From assembly GCA_964501335.1 (NCBI GenBank), contig CAZCTC010000016.1, positions 62,001-126,000 of the forward strand: 64,000 bases of DNA, given 5' to 3'. The first letter of the stretch is position 1. Each line of letters begins with the position of its first letter. Source of the DNA: CAZCTC01 sp964501335. GTDB lineage: Bacteria; Chloroflexota; Anaerolineae; B4-G1; SLSP01. The position numbers and the translations under genes were made by a program. Of this stretch, positions 33,237 to 41,371 are shown piece by piece. The notes under the pieces were generated by a model, which saw nothing but the letters and a program-made list of their open reading frames with translations, had not been told where the DNA came from and did no database searches.

Positions 33237-33677
33237 TTACTCTTGATTGAGATTCATCGCTTCGCGAAGCTGGGCTCGCAACTGCGTAATCTGCTCGGTG
33301 ATCTCCCGAATGCGATCGAACAACGCCGCATTGGACTTGATCCCTTCGTTGATCAGAAAAGCCGCACTCTCAGAACGACTCTTGGTCATCTCGGCTTCCA
33401 CCAGCATATCCAGATGTTGCAAAGCATCGTCATTCACCCGCACCATCACCACATTGCCCCGTCCCTGCAGGGCCTCGCCCAAAGTCTGCCCCAAATTCTC
33501 CACCTGCCGCCAGGCATCCTTCAAATTGACCGCGGCCTTGGGTTTCTCCGTCTTGATCCCTTCTTCCGTCGCATCCAGGATCTCGACAACCTCACCGTCG
33601 ATTACCTGATCCGTAACCTGAGGTGTTTCCTTCACCTCGCCGGCCTGTCCTTCAATTACGACATTCTCGTCAGCCAT
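33237..33677 (-). CDS. RHH-like/coiled-coil protein, first of a pair
   Basis: A 146-residue paralogue of the next gene: acidic linker (1-50), then VMVRVNDDALQHLDMLVEAE and MTKSRSESAAFLINEGI, which fits a CopG/Arc-type ribbon-helix-helix (beta strand, helix, KSRSE turn, helix). A C-terminal coiled coil (FDRIREITEQITQLRAQLREA) ends it. ATG 33677 follows AGGAGG. A palindrome overlaps the -10 box of its promoter, which suggests it represses its own operon; that is inference. Confidence 0.77.
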   Translation of the reverse strand: MADENVVIEGQAGEVKETPQVTDQVIDGEVVEILDATEEGIKTEKPKAAVNLKDAWRQVENLGQTLGEALQGRGNVVMVRVNDDALQHLDMLVEAEMTKSRSESAAFLINEGIKSNAALFDRIREITEQITQLRAQLREAMNLNQE

Positions 33678-33727
33678 TGTGTTTTCCTCCTGTTTAGGAT
33701 TCAATTGTGATTTGTAACTCACTTACA

Positions 33728-33762
33728 TGTAATATGATATTACACTTTCCCCTTGCTGTCAA
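33728..33762 (-). promoter_or_regulatory. Promoter with palindromic operator for the RHH-like pair
   Basis: TTGACA and TATCAT with a 17-base spacer on the minus strand. The -10 box sits inside a perfect 17-bp palindrome TGTAATATGATATTACA (33728-33744, 8+1+8). A repressor bound there would block RNA polymerase. It is 50 bases ahead of the RHH start codon. Confidence 0.68.
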
Positions 33763-33795
33763 TAGTGAAATACGTGAAAGGGTGGTTCAGGGTTG

Positions 33796-33930
33796 CACCG
33801 TGTCCCGCAACCGATGCTTTACGGGTAAAAAACGACGCGCTGTGCGAAGCAGGGTAAGAGAGTTATTTTTATTCATATTTTTGGCGGCTTCTTTTCCAAA
33901 CTAACCGCACAGGTCGTTTTTCCTTGTATC
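33796..33930 (-). repeat. Palindromic element copy 12, half hairpin
   Basis: Reverse orientation. The right module (TGTCCCGCAACCGATGC..GACGCGCTGTGCG), GAGAG tract and left arm CATATTTTTGGCGGCTT are present. The second arm is deleted, and the sequence jumps to CTTTTCCAAACTAACCGCAC of the left module. The rest of the 33678-34014 gap holds the two promoters. Confidence 0.68.
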
Positions 33931-33958
33931 TCCCACTCTGCCGCTCTTCCATTCTCGC

Positions 33959-33986
33959 TTGCCAGAACAAAAGGCTATGGTAAAAA
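33959..33986 (+). promoter_or_regulatory. Likely promoter of the 34015-36729 operon
   Basis: TTGCCA and TAAAAA with a 16-base spacer and a TG extension (TGGTAAAAA), about 28 bases before the ATG. Confidence 0.4.
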
Positions 33987-34014
33987 TATTTCATATTATC
34001 TCAAGGAGTTGCTG

Positions 34015-34614
34015 ATGAGCGAACATATCTTACAGGCCGTCTATTTCTCCCAGCCCGGCCCTGCCAACACCGCCCGCGTTCTGGATCTGGTCCGCATCCG
34101 CGCCCAGACCCTTTCGATTTCCCACATCGTCATCGCCACCACCAGCGGAGCCACAGGCACCCTCGCCGTGCAACAGATTCCCGATCGCAAAATCATTGCC
34201 GTCACCCACGTCACCGGATTCCGCGGCCCCAATCAACAGGAACTGCTGCCCGAACATCGCACTGCCATCGAAGCCGGCGGCGGCCAGATCCTCACCTGCC
34301 AGCATGCCTTCGGCGGCGTCAACCGGGCCATCCGGCGCAAATTCAACACCTACGAAATCGACGAAGTGATTGCCAATATCCTCAAACTGTGGGGAGAAGG
34401 GACCAAAGTCGCCGTGGAAATCGCCCTCATGGCCGCCGATGCCGGCCTGATCCCCACCGACGCCCCCGTGATTGCCGTCGGAGGGACCGGCCACGGCGCC
34501 GATACCGCCTTGCTGCTCCAACCTGCCAACAGCTTTGCCCTCTTCGAGCTGCGCTTCCTGGAAACCATCTGTCAGCCCGCTCCCACCCACCCCGCCTTCC
34601 GGGCCCAGAATTAA
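34015..34614 (+). CDS. Pyruvate-kinase C-terminal-domain-like protein
   Basis: A 199-residue single-domain protein similar to the alpha/beta C-terminal (allosteric) domain of pyruvate kinase: THIVIATTSGATGTLAVQ-type phosphate-loop region near 40-55, KIIAVTHVTGF near 63, PVIAVGGTGHGADTALLL near 160. It lacks the catalytic barrel. Such stand-alone domains are known but their function is not established. AAGGAG six bases before ATG fixes the start. First gene of a plus-strand cluster ending with tgt. Confidence 0.82.
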   Translation: MSEHILQAVYFSQPGPANTARVLDLVRIRAQTLSISHIVIATTSGATGTLAVQQIPDRKIIAVTHVTGFRGPNQQELLPEHRTAIEAGGGQILTCQHAFGGVNRAIRRKFNTYEIDEVIANILKLWGEGTKVAVEIALMAADAGLIPTDAPVIAVGGTGHGADTALLLQPANSFALFELRFLETICQPAPTHPAFRAQN

Positions 34615-34620
34615 TCCGAG

Positions 34621-35310
34621 ATGAATACCTATCAACTATTAGGATTCATCACCCTGGGCATCGGTTTCATCCTGAGTGTCGCAGATTGGATCGCTGTCCT
34701 TCGTAAAGCCTCTCGCCTTGAAGCCATCTTTAAACCCACCTCCATCGCCGTCATCCTCCTGGCGGCCGTCCTGTTAGCGCAGGGCCCACATGACCAATGG
34801 CAGATCCTTTGGTTTGTGCCGGCCTTTGCCTTCTCCTTCCTGGGCGATGTCTTCCTGCTGCGCCCGGCCAGCCCCCGCAGCTTTTTGATGGGGCTGCTCT
34901 CGTTTCTCGCCGCTCACATCTGCTTCATCATCGGCTTCAACCCCACCTTTCCCCCCCTCCTCAGCTTCATCCCCGCCGTCATCCTCTGGACGATCAACTC
35001 CTGGTTCCATTACAACCTCCTCAAAGGACTTGATCGCGCAGGGAAACCTGCCTTCAAAATTCCGGTCAGCATCTACAGCATGGCCCTGGGCCTCTTGTTG
35101 CTCTCCGCCCTGGCCACCTTCTTCCGCCCTGAATGGAGCCTGATCCGAAGATTTCTGGCCCTCATCGGGGCCGTCCTCTTCGTTGTCTCTGACACAATCC
35201 TGGGTTGGGAACAATTCGTCACCCCCGGCCGCCCCCGTCGCGTCTGGATTATGATCACCTATCACCTGGCCCAAATCTCTCTCGCAGCTTCCATTGCGGT
35301 GTATAATTAA
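34621..35310 (+). CDS. YhhN-family membrane protein (lysoplasmalogenase-like)
   Basis: A 229-residue protein with about eight membrane helices. FSFLGDVFLL near 72 and VVSDTILGWEQF near 195 carry the two conserved acidic motifs of the YhhN/TMEM86 family, which hydrolyses the vinyl-ether bond of lysoplasmalogens. The start follows the previous stop by six bases. Enzymatic activity in this lineage is inferred. Confidence 0.87.
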   Translation: MNTYQLLGFITLGIGFILSVADWIAVLRKASRLEAIFKPTSIAVILLAAVLLAQGPHDQWQILWFVPAFAFSFLGDVFLLRPASPRSFLMGLLSFLAAHICFIIGFNPTFPPLLSFIPAVILWTINSWFHYNLLKGLDRAGKPAFKIPVSIYSMALGLLLLSALATFFRPEWSLIRRFLALIGAVLFVVSDTILGWEQFVTPGRPRRVWIMITYHLAQISLAASIAVYN

Positions 35311-35331
35311 CGGGCCCGCTAACAATAAAGC

Positions 35332-35363
35332 TTATTTTTCGCATTGACAGTGCGAAAAAATAA
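35332..35363. other. Hairpin between YhhN and the DUF6485 gene
   Basis: TTATTTTTCGCA pairs with TGCGAAAAAATAA around a seven-base loop. A-rich sequence flanks it, without a long T-run. It may be a weak terminator or processing site. Confidence 0.5.
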
Positions 35364-35382
35364 ACTTAATAAGGAACTCATC

Positions 35383-35583
35383 ATGGAATGTAAACAAGCC
35401 GCCAATCAAAACCGCTGCACCTGCACCTATGAACCCTGCAGCCGCAAAGGCCTCTGCTGCGAATGCATCGCCTACCATCGCCGCAACGACGAACTTCCCG
35501 GCTGCCTCTTTCCGGCCGAAGCCGAACGCACCTACGACCGCTCCGTGGCCGCCTTCATCGCCAGCCAGAAACGAGGTCGTTGA
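35383..35583 (+). CDS. DUF6485-like Cys-rich small protein
   Basis: A 66-residue protein beginning MECKQ with eight cysteines (CTCTYEPCSRKGLCCECIAYH), a conserved R/H-rich middle (HRRNDELPGCLFP) and an AERTYDRS tail. This matches the DUF6485 pattern as I recall it. It is probably a zinc or Fe-S binding protein of unknown role. AAGGA seven bases ahead marks ATG 35383. It ends three bases before tgt, so it is likely co-translated. Confidence 0.82.
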   Translation: MECKQAANQNRCTCTYEPCSRKGLCCECIAYHRRNDELPGCLFPAEAERTYDRSVAAFIASQKRGR

Positions 35584-35586
35584 TCC

Positions 35587-36729
35587 ATGGCCGACCTCTT
35601 CAACTTCGAACTTCAAGCCACCATCGGCAAAGCCCGCGCCGGCCTCTTCCAAACCGCCCACGGACCTCTCCCCACCCCCATCTACGCGCCGGTTGGAACC
35701 CAGGCCACCGTCAAAGCCATGACTCCCCAACAACTCACCGACGTCGGCTCGATCCTGGTCCTCTCCAACACCTACCATCTCTACCTCCGTCCCGGCGACG
35801 AACGGATCGCCGCCCTGGGCGGACTCCACCGCTTCATGGGCTGGAACGGACCGATCCTCACCGACTCGGGCGGCTTCCAGGTCTTCAGCCTCGCCGGGGG
35901 CGAACGCGGCGAATCGCTCCGCAAAATCGACGATGAAGGCGTGACCTTCCGCTCTCACGTCGACGGCTCGACCCACCGCTTTACCCCCGAAAAGGTGGTC
36001 CGCATCCAGGAAAACCTCGGCTCCGATATCGCCATGGTCCTCGATGAATGCGCGCCCCCCGAAGATTACAACTATAACCTCCAGGCCCTGCGCCGCACTC
36101 ACGCCTGGGCAGAACGCAGCCGCGCCGCCCACACCCGCGCCGATCAGGCCCAGTTCGGGATCGTCCAGGGCGGGATCTTCCCCGACCTCCGCGAACAGAG
36201 TGCCCGCTTCCTCATCGAACTCAATTTCCCCGGCTACGCTATCGGCGGACTCTCCGTCGGCGAGACCAAAGAAGCCATGCTCGCCACGCTCGATGTAACC
36301 GCCCCCCTGCTGCCGGAAAACAAACCCCGCTACCTGATGGGCGTCGGCACCCCCGAAGATCTGGTCGAAGGCGTGGCCCGCGGCATCGACATCTTCGACT
36401 GCGTCCTGCCCACCCGCGTCGCCCGCAACGGCACCGCGTTGACCCGCACCCGGAAACTCAATCTCAACAATGCCCCCTTTGCCGACGATCCGGCCCCCAT
36501 CGACGAAAGCTGCGGCTGCTACACCTGTACCCACTTCAGCCGGGCCTACCTGCGTCATCTGATCATCGCCAAAGAACTGCTGGCCCACACCCTGCTCACC
36601 ATCCACAACCTCTATACCATGCTCACCCTCATCCATGAAATCCGGCACAGCATCCACCAGGGCACCTTCGACGATCTTCGCGCCGGCTTCTGGGAAGCCC
36701 GCGCCCGCGAAGTAGAAAAAGAAAATTAG
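35587..36729 (+). CDS. tgt: Queuine/7-deazaguanine tRNA-ribosyltransferase Tgt
   Basis: A 380-residue enzyme that swaps G34 for preQ1 in GUN-anticodon tRNAs. LTDSGGFQVFSL near 96 supplies the general acid Asp, GGLSVGE near 223 the ribose site, and DIFDCVLPTRVARNG near 275 the nucleophilic Asp. The zinc site is CGCYTCTHFSRAYLRHL near 320 (three Cys and a His). Length is normal. No queA or other queuosine genes are in the window. A strong terminator follows. Confidence 0.96.
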   Translation: MADLFNFELQATIGKARAGLFQTAHGPLPTPIYAPVGTQATVKAMTPQQLTDVGSILVLSNTYHLYLRPGDERIAALGGLHRFMGWNGPILTDSGGFQVFSLAGGERGESLRKIDDEGVTFRSHVDGSTHRFTPEKVVRIQENLGSDIAMVLDECAPPEDYNYNLQALRRTHAWAERSRAAHTRADQAQFGIVQGGIFPDLREQSARFLIELNFPGYAIGGLSVGETKEAMLATLDVTAPLLPENKPRYLMGVGTPEDLVEGVARGIDIFDCVLPTRVARNGTALTRTRKLNLNNAPFADDPAPIDESCGCYTCTHFSRAYLRHLIIAKELLAHTLLTIHNLYTMLTLIHEIRHSIHQGTFDDLRAGFWEARAREVEKEN

Positions 36730-36735
36730 GAAATA

Positions 36736-36777
36736 AAAATCTCCCCGTGTCGGTAAGACCGACACGGGGAGATTTTT
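36736..36777 (+). terminator. Intrinsic terminator after tgt
   Basis: ATCTCCCCGTGTCGG and CCGACACGGGGAT form a near-perfect stem with loop TAAGA, followed by TTTTTTA. It sits seven bases after the tgt stop. Confidence 0.9.
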
Positions 36778-36819
36778 TACCCCATACAATTTCTGTCTTG
36801 AAAATAAGGCTCTATAGCC

Positions 36820-36994
36820 TTGTAGCGTCCCGCAAATGACACTTTCCTCGTAAGAAACGACGCGCAGGATGGGCAGAGAGAGTTTTTTATTTATGTTTTC
36901 GCGCGCATCAGAATGCGCACGAAAACATAGGCCTTTTCCAGATCCACTCCGGCAACGCGGGCTGTCTACGGTCTACTTGCTACTGTCTACTTTC
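36820..36994 (-). repeat. Palindromic element copy 13 plus GTCTAC repeat
   Basis: Reverse orientation: TGTAGCGTCCCGCAAATGAC, AAACGACGCGCAGGATGGGC, GAGAGAG, hairpin 36893-36928 (ATGTTTTCGCGCGCAT against ATGCGCACGAAAACAT), and left module GCCTTTTCCAGATC. It leads into GCTGTCTACGGTCTACTTGC at 36961-36994. Confidence 0.82.
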
Positions 36995-37179
36995 TTTGGC
37001 CTTTTCCAGAACCGCCCCGGCGGCGCACTCTGAAGTCCCTCCCCCTCACTCCGATGCCGGCGGCGCATCTTCGCCACGAATCTCCTGGAAGCGCGTTGCG
37101 CCTTCACAACCGCAGAGGGGAGGGATTAGGGAGAGGGCCAGCGTCCGACAAACCATTTTCATCCTTCGGGGTGCCGCCC

Positions 37180-37512
37180 CCGGCATGGCTTTCTGTCCTG
37201 AAAATAGGCCTTTATGGCATGGCCCCGGCCTTATAGCGTCCCGCAAATAGTCCTTGCCCGGTAAGATACGCCGCGCTGGATGGTAAGAGAAAGTTTTTTA
37301 TTTATGTTTTCGCGCGCATCAGAATGCGCACGAAAACATAGGCCTTTTCCAGAGCCGCCCCGGCGGCGCAGGCTGTCTACTGTCTACTTCCGCTGAATTT
37401 TCATCTTTCGGGGTGCCGCCCCCCGCATGGCCTTTTATCCAGAAAACAGCCTGGGACGGATCTTCACGTTTTACGGTTCTGTCTGTGCCTCCGCGGTGAA
37501 TTCTCTTCTTTA
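37180..37512 (-). repeat. Palindromic element copy 14 with extended flanks
   Basis: 37233-37372 is nearly identical to copy 13, hairpin 37304-37339 included, followed by GGCTGTCTACTGTCTACTTCC. The upstream flank CTGTCCTGAAAATAGGC also matches that of copies 13 and 16, showing the element's right end extends further. The gap 36778-37509 holds only these repeats and, at 37470-37512, a CACAGAG-type unit. Confidence 0.78.
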
Positions 37513-38562
37513 CCCTTCCAGAAACCGACTCGCCAGCGCCAGCAAGGATTCCGCCCGCTTATAGGGCACCCCCACAATCCGCACCCACGAACCGGCCCCC
37601 GTAAAATCCCACACCGTTCCCTGTACGTGAGGATCGGTACAGGCGACGCCCAGAAACGTTAACCGATGTCCCAACTCGATAATGAAATCCGTCGCCTCAC
37701 GCAAATGTTCTCCCACCAGCACTACCGCATCGACCCCGCCCAAGACCGCGGCCCCGGCCCCAATCGCCTTGAGCAAAGCATAGAGCAACATATCCCGGGC
37801 CTGGGCTCCCTTCGGGCTCTCATCACGCATCAAATCCAAAAAATCACAGGATTGTTCCACCAGAGCCGTGAACCCGCTCTCCTGCATCAACATCCGCCCG
37901 ATCACCTCCGGGGCCATCCCCGCGGAACGCAACAACAACACAATCGTCGGGTCCAGATCCCCACAACCGGTCGCCGAGAAAATCCCTTCAGCCGCAAACC
38001 CCATACTGGTCTCCAGCGGCTTCCCATCGCGCAAAGCCACCACATTGGGTTGATCGCCCAGATGGATACACAGCACGCGCCGGCCAAATCCCCCCAGCCG
38101 GCCCCGCACCTGCTCCCAGGCCCACTGATGACAGAGTCCATCGCCGCCGTAACGCCGTATCCCTTTTTCGTACCACTCATAAGGCAATCCATAGACGCTC
38201 GCCACCGGCGGCAACGAAGAAAAGAAGGCCGACTCACAAAACAGCAAATGGACCGCATCCGCTCTGGACGTCAAACACTGCCGGGCCACCAGCAAAATAA
38301 TCCGGAAGGCATCATCTCCCAAGAACTGTCCATGCGCTTCTAATCTATCCAATAATTCCGGCGTCAGATAGCTCACCGGTGATTCTATCCCCGGCCCTGT
38401 CGGCAAAACAAAAGCGATCGTCTCATCAACGTCCGCCAGGTCGCACACCGAATCCAACCACGACTCATCACTACCCAACACTTCACAGGCACCGTGAGAA
38501 AAGAGCCGATCCCGGAACAAAGACCAGCACACATAAGGCGGGCGTGACTCAAAAAGCAGCAT
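37510..38562 (-). CDS. Degenerate acetate-kinase paralogue (probable pseudoenzyme)
   Basis: A 350-residue protein aligned with acetate kinases over its whole length: YGLPYEWYEKGIRRYG, LCIHLGDQPNVVALRDGKPLETSMG, GDLDPTIVLLL. But the active-site blocks are gone. NxGSSS at the start reads ESRPPYVC, the HRxxHGG substrate-Arg region is absent, HGTSH reads GDGLCH, and the Arg before GDLDP is Cys. It overlaps the end of ackA by 14 bases with GAGGAG in the overlap, so it is translated with it. Probably a non-catalytic partner of AckA; a diverged kinase for another substrate is less likely. Confidence 0.8.
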   Translation of the reverse strand: MLLFESRPPYVCWSLFRDRLFSHGACEVLGSDESWLDSVCDLADVDETIAFVLPTGPGIESPVSYLTPELLDRLEAHGQFLGDDAFRIILLVARQCLTSRADAVHLLFCESAFFSSLPPVASVYGLPYEWYEKGIRRYGGDGLCHQWAWEQVRGRLGGFGRRVLCIHLGDQPNVVALRDGKPLETSMGFAAEGIFSATGCGDLDPTIVLLLRSAGMAPEVIGRMLMQESGFTALVEQSCDFLDLMRDESPKGAQARDMLLYALLKAIGAGAAVLGGVDAVVLVGEHLREATDFIIELGHRLTFLGVACTDPHVQGTVWDFTGAGSWVRIVGVPYKRAESLLALASRFLEG

Positions 38563-39763
38563 GGATCTCCTCCGCCCATCGCAACCCCTCCCGGCCGATC
38601 ACCAGCTCTTCATCGGTCGGCATCGCCAGAACCCGCGCCGGAGAGGCCGCCGCATCGACAAAGGCCGGCCGATCCCCCGTCGCCCGCCGATTGGCTTCCC
38701 GATCCAACACAATCCCGCACCATTCCATCCCGCTGCTGGCCTGTTCCCGGACCCGCCAGTTTTGCGCCCCAATATCATCAGTAAAAATCAACAGATCCAA
38801 TCCGCCCAACACCGCCACAAAACTGCCGATGGCCTTCTTCAACCGATAAGCATAGACCTCGAAAGCCAGGCGCGCCCGAGCATCGCCCTCCCCATCCATC
38901 CGGGCAATCAAATCCCGCAGATCGCTCGAGACCCCCGAAAGGCCCAGCAACCCGCTCTCCTTATTCATCAAATCCGTCAACTGCTCCGGTGTATAGCCGT
39001 AATTCTCCATCAACAACACCGGAATTAAAGGGTCGAGATCTCCCGTTCGGGTACTCATCAATAACCCCGGCAGCGGCGAATACCCCATCGTGGTATCCAT
39101 AGAAAATCCCCCCTGAATGGCCGCCACACTCGACCCGCCCGTCCCCAGATGGCAGGCCACAATCCGCAGCTCCGCCAACGGCTGCTGCATCAATCGCGCC
39201 GCCTCCTGGACCACATACACATAGGAAAGTCCATGAAACCCATATTTACGAAACCCAAAACGTTGCCGGATCTCCGGCGGCAGGGCATAGGTCGTCGCCT
39301 CTATCGGCAGGGTGGCATGAAACGCGGTATCGAACGTCACATACTGGGGGATTTCCGACAGCTGGCTCAGACATTCACGAATCACACTCATCGAATTGGG
39401 GTTATGGATCGGCGCCAGCGGCAGACAACGTTCCAATTGCCCCAGGGACTCGGTCGTCAATAACGCCGATTCCTGAAAATGGCTTCCCCCGTGTACAAAA
39501 CGATGGCCGATCGCCCCAAACCTCACCCCGGCCTGCCGCAGATGCGCCAGCACCAGCGCCGCCGCCGTCCGATGGTCCGGCAAGGGAATCTCTTCTCGCA
39601 GATTCTCCTGGCCGCTATGATATTCCATAAAGGCCGCGGCGGTTCCCTTCACCCCCACCCGATGGGCTTTCCCCCAGGCCGTAGCCGTAAAAGTCCCGCC
39701 GTTTGCTTCGAAAATCTTGTAATTGAGCGATGAACTACCGCAATTGAAAACCAGAATGTTCAC
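38549..39763 (-). CDS. ackA: Acetate (short-chain acyl) kinase
   Basis: A 404-residue kinase with the family landmarks: NCGSSSLNYKIF at the start, IGHRFVHGGSHF near 86, FDTAFHATLP near 143, YGFHGLSYVYV near 173 (the usual form is HGTSHxYV), CHLGTGGSSVAAI near 203, STRTGDLDPLIP near 235, and TDEELVIGRE near 382. It interconverts acyl phosphate plus ADP and ATP plus acid. The changed HGTSH and GNGSS loops hint at a substrate other than acetate. AGGAGG lies upstream of the ATG. No pta gene is nearby. Confidence 0.9.
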   Translation of the reverse strand: MNILVFNCGSSSLNYKIFEANGGTFTATAWGKAHRVGVKGTAAAFMEYHSGQENLREEIPLPDHRTAAALVLAHLRQAGVRFGAIGHRFVHGGSHFQESALLTTESLGQLERCLPLAPIHNPNSMSVIRECLSQLSEIPQYVTFDTAFHATLPIEATTYALPPEIRQRFGFRKYGFHGLSYVYVVQEAARLMQQPLAELRIVACHLGTGGSSVAAIQGGFSMDTTMGYSPLPGLLMSTRTGDLDPLIPVLLMENYGYTPEQLTDLMNKESGLLGLSGVSSDLRDLIARMDGEGDARARLAFEVYAYRLKKAIGSFVAVLGGLDLLIFTDDIGAQNWRVREQASSGMEWCGIVLDREANRRATGDRPAFVDAAASPARVLAMPTDEELVIGREGLRWAEEIHAAF

Positions 39764-39806
39764 CCGACGCCTCCTGAAAGCTTAATACCATCCCGCCGGG
39801 AATTCT

Positions 39807-40670
39807 TCATTCCTGCGAATCGAGATGGGTCCACACCTGCCGCCCCAGGAAAAGCCCCTCTTCCATCAACCATCCATCCAGCTCACTGTCCATAAAATCC
39901 ACCAGCTCCAGCACCTCCGGACTGCCACTCCCGGCCGCCCGCAGCAGTGCCTCGACATCGCCGGGGAATCCCGCCGGCAGCTTCTCACAGCGCGCCTTCG
40001 CAATCTCCACCAATCGCTTCTCTCCGGGATGCGGGAGCTTGTTCACCGCAAAGACCACATCGAAATAGCTCGACAGCACCTCTGCCACCCGGTGATTGAC
40101 GCTCACCAGATCCCCACGCTCCACCGCCCGCTCCAGCTGATGCCGATACGAAGAAAAAGTATCCCGCAAAATCGGATGGTTCTTATCGACAATCGCCTGT
40201 TGCAGCGCCTCGGGATAAGGCACCCGCGCCGACCTTTGCAGTGCAGCATACCAGCCATGCGGATCGTAAAGGGCGCGGGAATTCAACACATTGTGCCAGA
40301 AACAGGTCGAATAGCCCACCGACGCCTCACACCGCCCCAACACCCGCTCCAGCTGGCCTTCAATCCAGCCCGGCGTCCGGTACATAACATCCACCCCTGT
40401 CGGTGGATCGCCCTCAATCCACTCATCGCCCGGTTCCCAAAAACGATTGTTGATCTCCGCCGTCTCTGTGCGCGCCAGAGCGATCTTCGCCCGTTGCGCC
40501 GGCGCGATCTCCGACCGCGAATAAACGTATAAATCGATATCCGATCCCGCCCCCCCATTGCCGTAGCCCAACGAACCGCCCAACACTACCGCATGGACCT
40601 CCGGCAGTTGGGCATATCGCCCCGCAATCTCCTCCGCCAGCTTCATTGCATACGCCACAAATTCCACCAT
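39807..40670 (-). CDS. Pol-beta-type nucleotidyltransferase-domain protein
   Basis: A 287-residue protein. VVLGGSLGYGNGGAGSDIDLYVY near 27-49 is the nucleotidyltransferase signature (GGS..SDID), and a further Asp is likely in the VDVMYRTPGW strand. The remaining helices resemble DUF4037-type proteins. ATG 40670 follows AAGGAG. It could transfer AMP or a nucleotide to a small molecule or protein; there is no adjacent HEPN/MNT partner, so a toxin-antitoxin role is not suggested. Confidence 0.82.
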   Translation of the reverse strand: MVEFVAYAMKLAEEIAGRYAQLPEVHAVVLGGSLGYGNGGAGSDIDLYVYSRSEIAPAQRAKIALARTETAEINNRFWEPGDEWIEGDPPTGVDVMYRTPGWIEGQLERVLGRCEASVGYSTCFWHNVLNSRALYDPHGWYAALQRSARVPYPEALQQAIVDKNHPILRDTFSSYRHQLERAVERGDLVSVNHRVAEVLSSYFDVVFAVNKLPHPGEKRLVEIAKARCEKLPAGFPGDVEALLRAAGSGSPEVLELVDFMDSELDGWLMEEGLFLGRQVWTHLDSQE

Positions 40671-40773
40671 CGAGCGCTCCTTACCTTTCAGGATTTTACG
40701 CCGCAGAAAAACAGGTCTCACACCCCATCACATTTCTTCCTCAAAAATCCAGCGCTATTATAGTCCAACTCCC

Positions 40774-40868
40774 CAAAAGCCCACGAAAAACAACAAATTC
40801 TCTCTCCCCCTGCTTCGCACCGCGCGTCGCACCTCACCAGAAAAGAGCCCTCTGCGGGACGCTAAAAC
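40774..40868 (+). repeat. Palindromic element copy 15, palindrome missing
   Basis: Only CCCACGAAAAACAACAAATT, TCTCTCCCCCTGC and the right module (CACCGCGCGTCGCACCTCAC to CTGCGGGACGCTAAAA) remain; one arm and the loop of the hairpin are gone. Lies between divergent genes, next to a TATAAT for the minus-strand nucleotidyltransferase (40757-40762). Confidence 0.65.
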
Positions 40869-40928
40869 GCCCGGGCCGACACAAAGCCTTAATTTGCCCA
40901 ATATGAAAAACAACCTTAGACATGCAGC

Positions 40929-40956
40929 TTGCAGCATAACTAAAACCACATACAAT
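40929..40956 (+). promoter_or_regulatory. Promoter of the 40988-42815 operon
   Basis: TTGCAG and TACAAT with a 16-base spacer, about 32 bases before the ATG. Confidence 0.55.
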
Positions 40957-40987
40957 GCATCCATCACTTCAATCAAAGGAGGACCGC

Positions 40988-41371
40988 ATGGCCTTTAAAC
41001 CCTTGCATTTCATCGGTGAAACCGTTGAGCCTCAATTTGATACGCCCCCCCTCTTCGAAAAACTTCCCGGCTGCCCGGCCCGCTTCATCTGGCGCACCCA
41101 AACCTACGAAATCACCGAACTCCTCAGCGAATGGCAGGATTACGAACGCCGCGGCCGCATGTCCAACAACATGCGCCCCGAACATGCCGCCCGCGCCGCC
41201 CAACGCGGCTCCTGGGGCGTCGGCCGGAGCTTCTTCCGCGTGCGCACCGACACCCACCAGATTTTCGACATCTACTACGACCGCGCCCCCGGCGGCAGCG
41301 AAGATCGCAAAGGCTCCTGGACCCTCTTCCAGGAACTGGCCGAAACGCCCGAACCGGATCGCCCGGCATGA
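40988..41371 (+). CDS. DUF6504-like protein
   Basis: A 127-residue soluble protein. GCPARFIWRTQTYEITELLSEW looks like a small beta domain, and a C-terminal segment RVRTDTHQIFDIYYDRAPG follows the DUF6504 pattern as I recall it. AAAGGAGG precedes ATG 40988. Its stop overlaps the next start (ATGA). Function unknown. Confidence 0.75.
   Translation: MAFKPLHFIGETVEPQFDTPPLFEKLPGCPARFIWRTQTYEITELLSEWQDYERRGRMSNNMRPEHAARAAQRGSWGVGRSFFRVRTDTHQIFDIYYDRAPGGSEDRKGSWTLFQELAETPEPDRPA

Noticed and set aside
35332..36789. Long minus-strand open frame opposite tgt
   Set aside because: Gly/Ala/Val-rich antisense shadow; tgt on the plus strand has all catalytic motifs.
36994..37250. Small plus-strand frames in the gap after tgt
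   Set aside because: They consist of repeat-derived sequence and have no ribosome sites or conservation between the two element copies.
39807..40670. HEPN/MNT toxin-antitoxin antitoxin
   Set aside because: The nucleotidyltransferase is long (287 residues) and has no adjacent HEPN gene.
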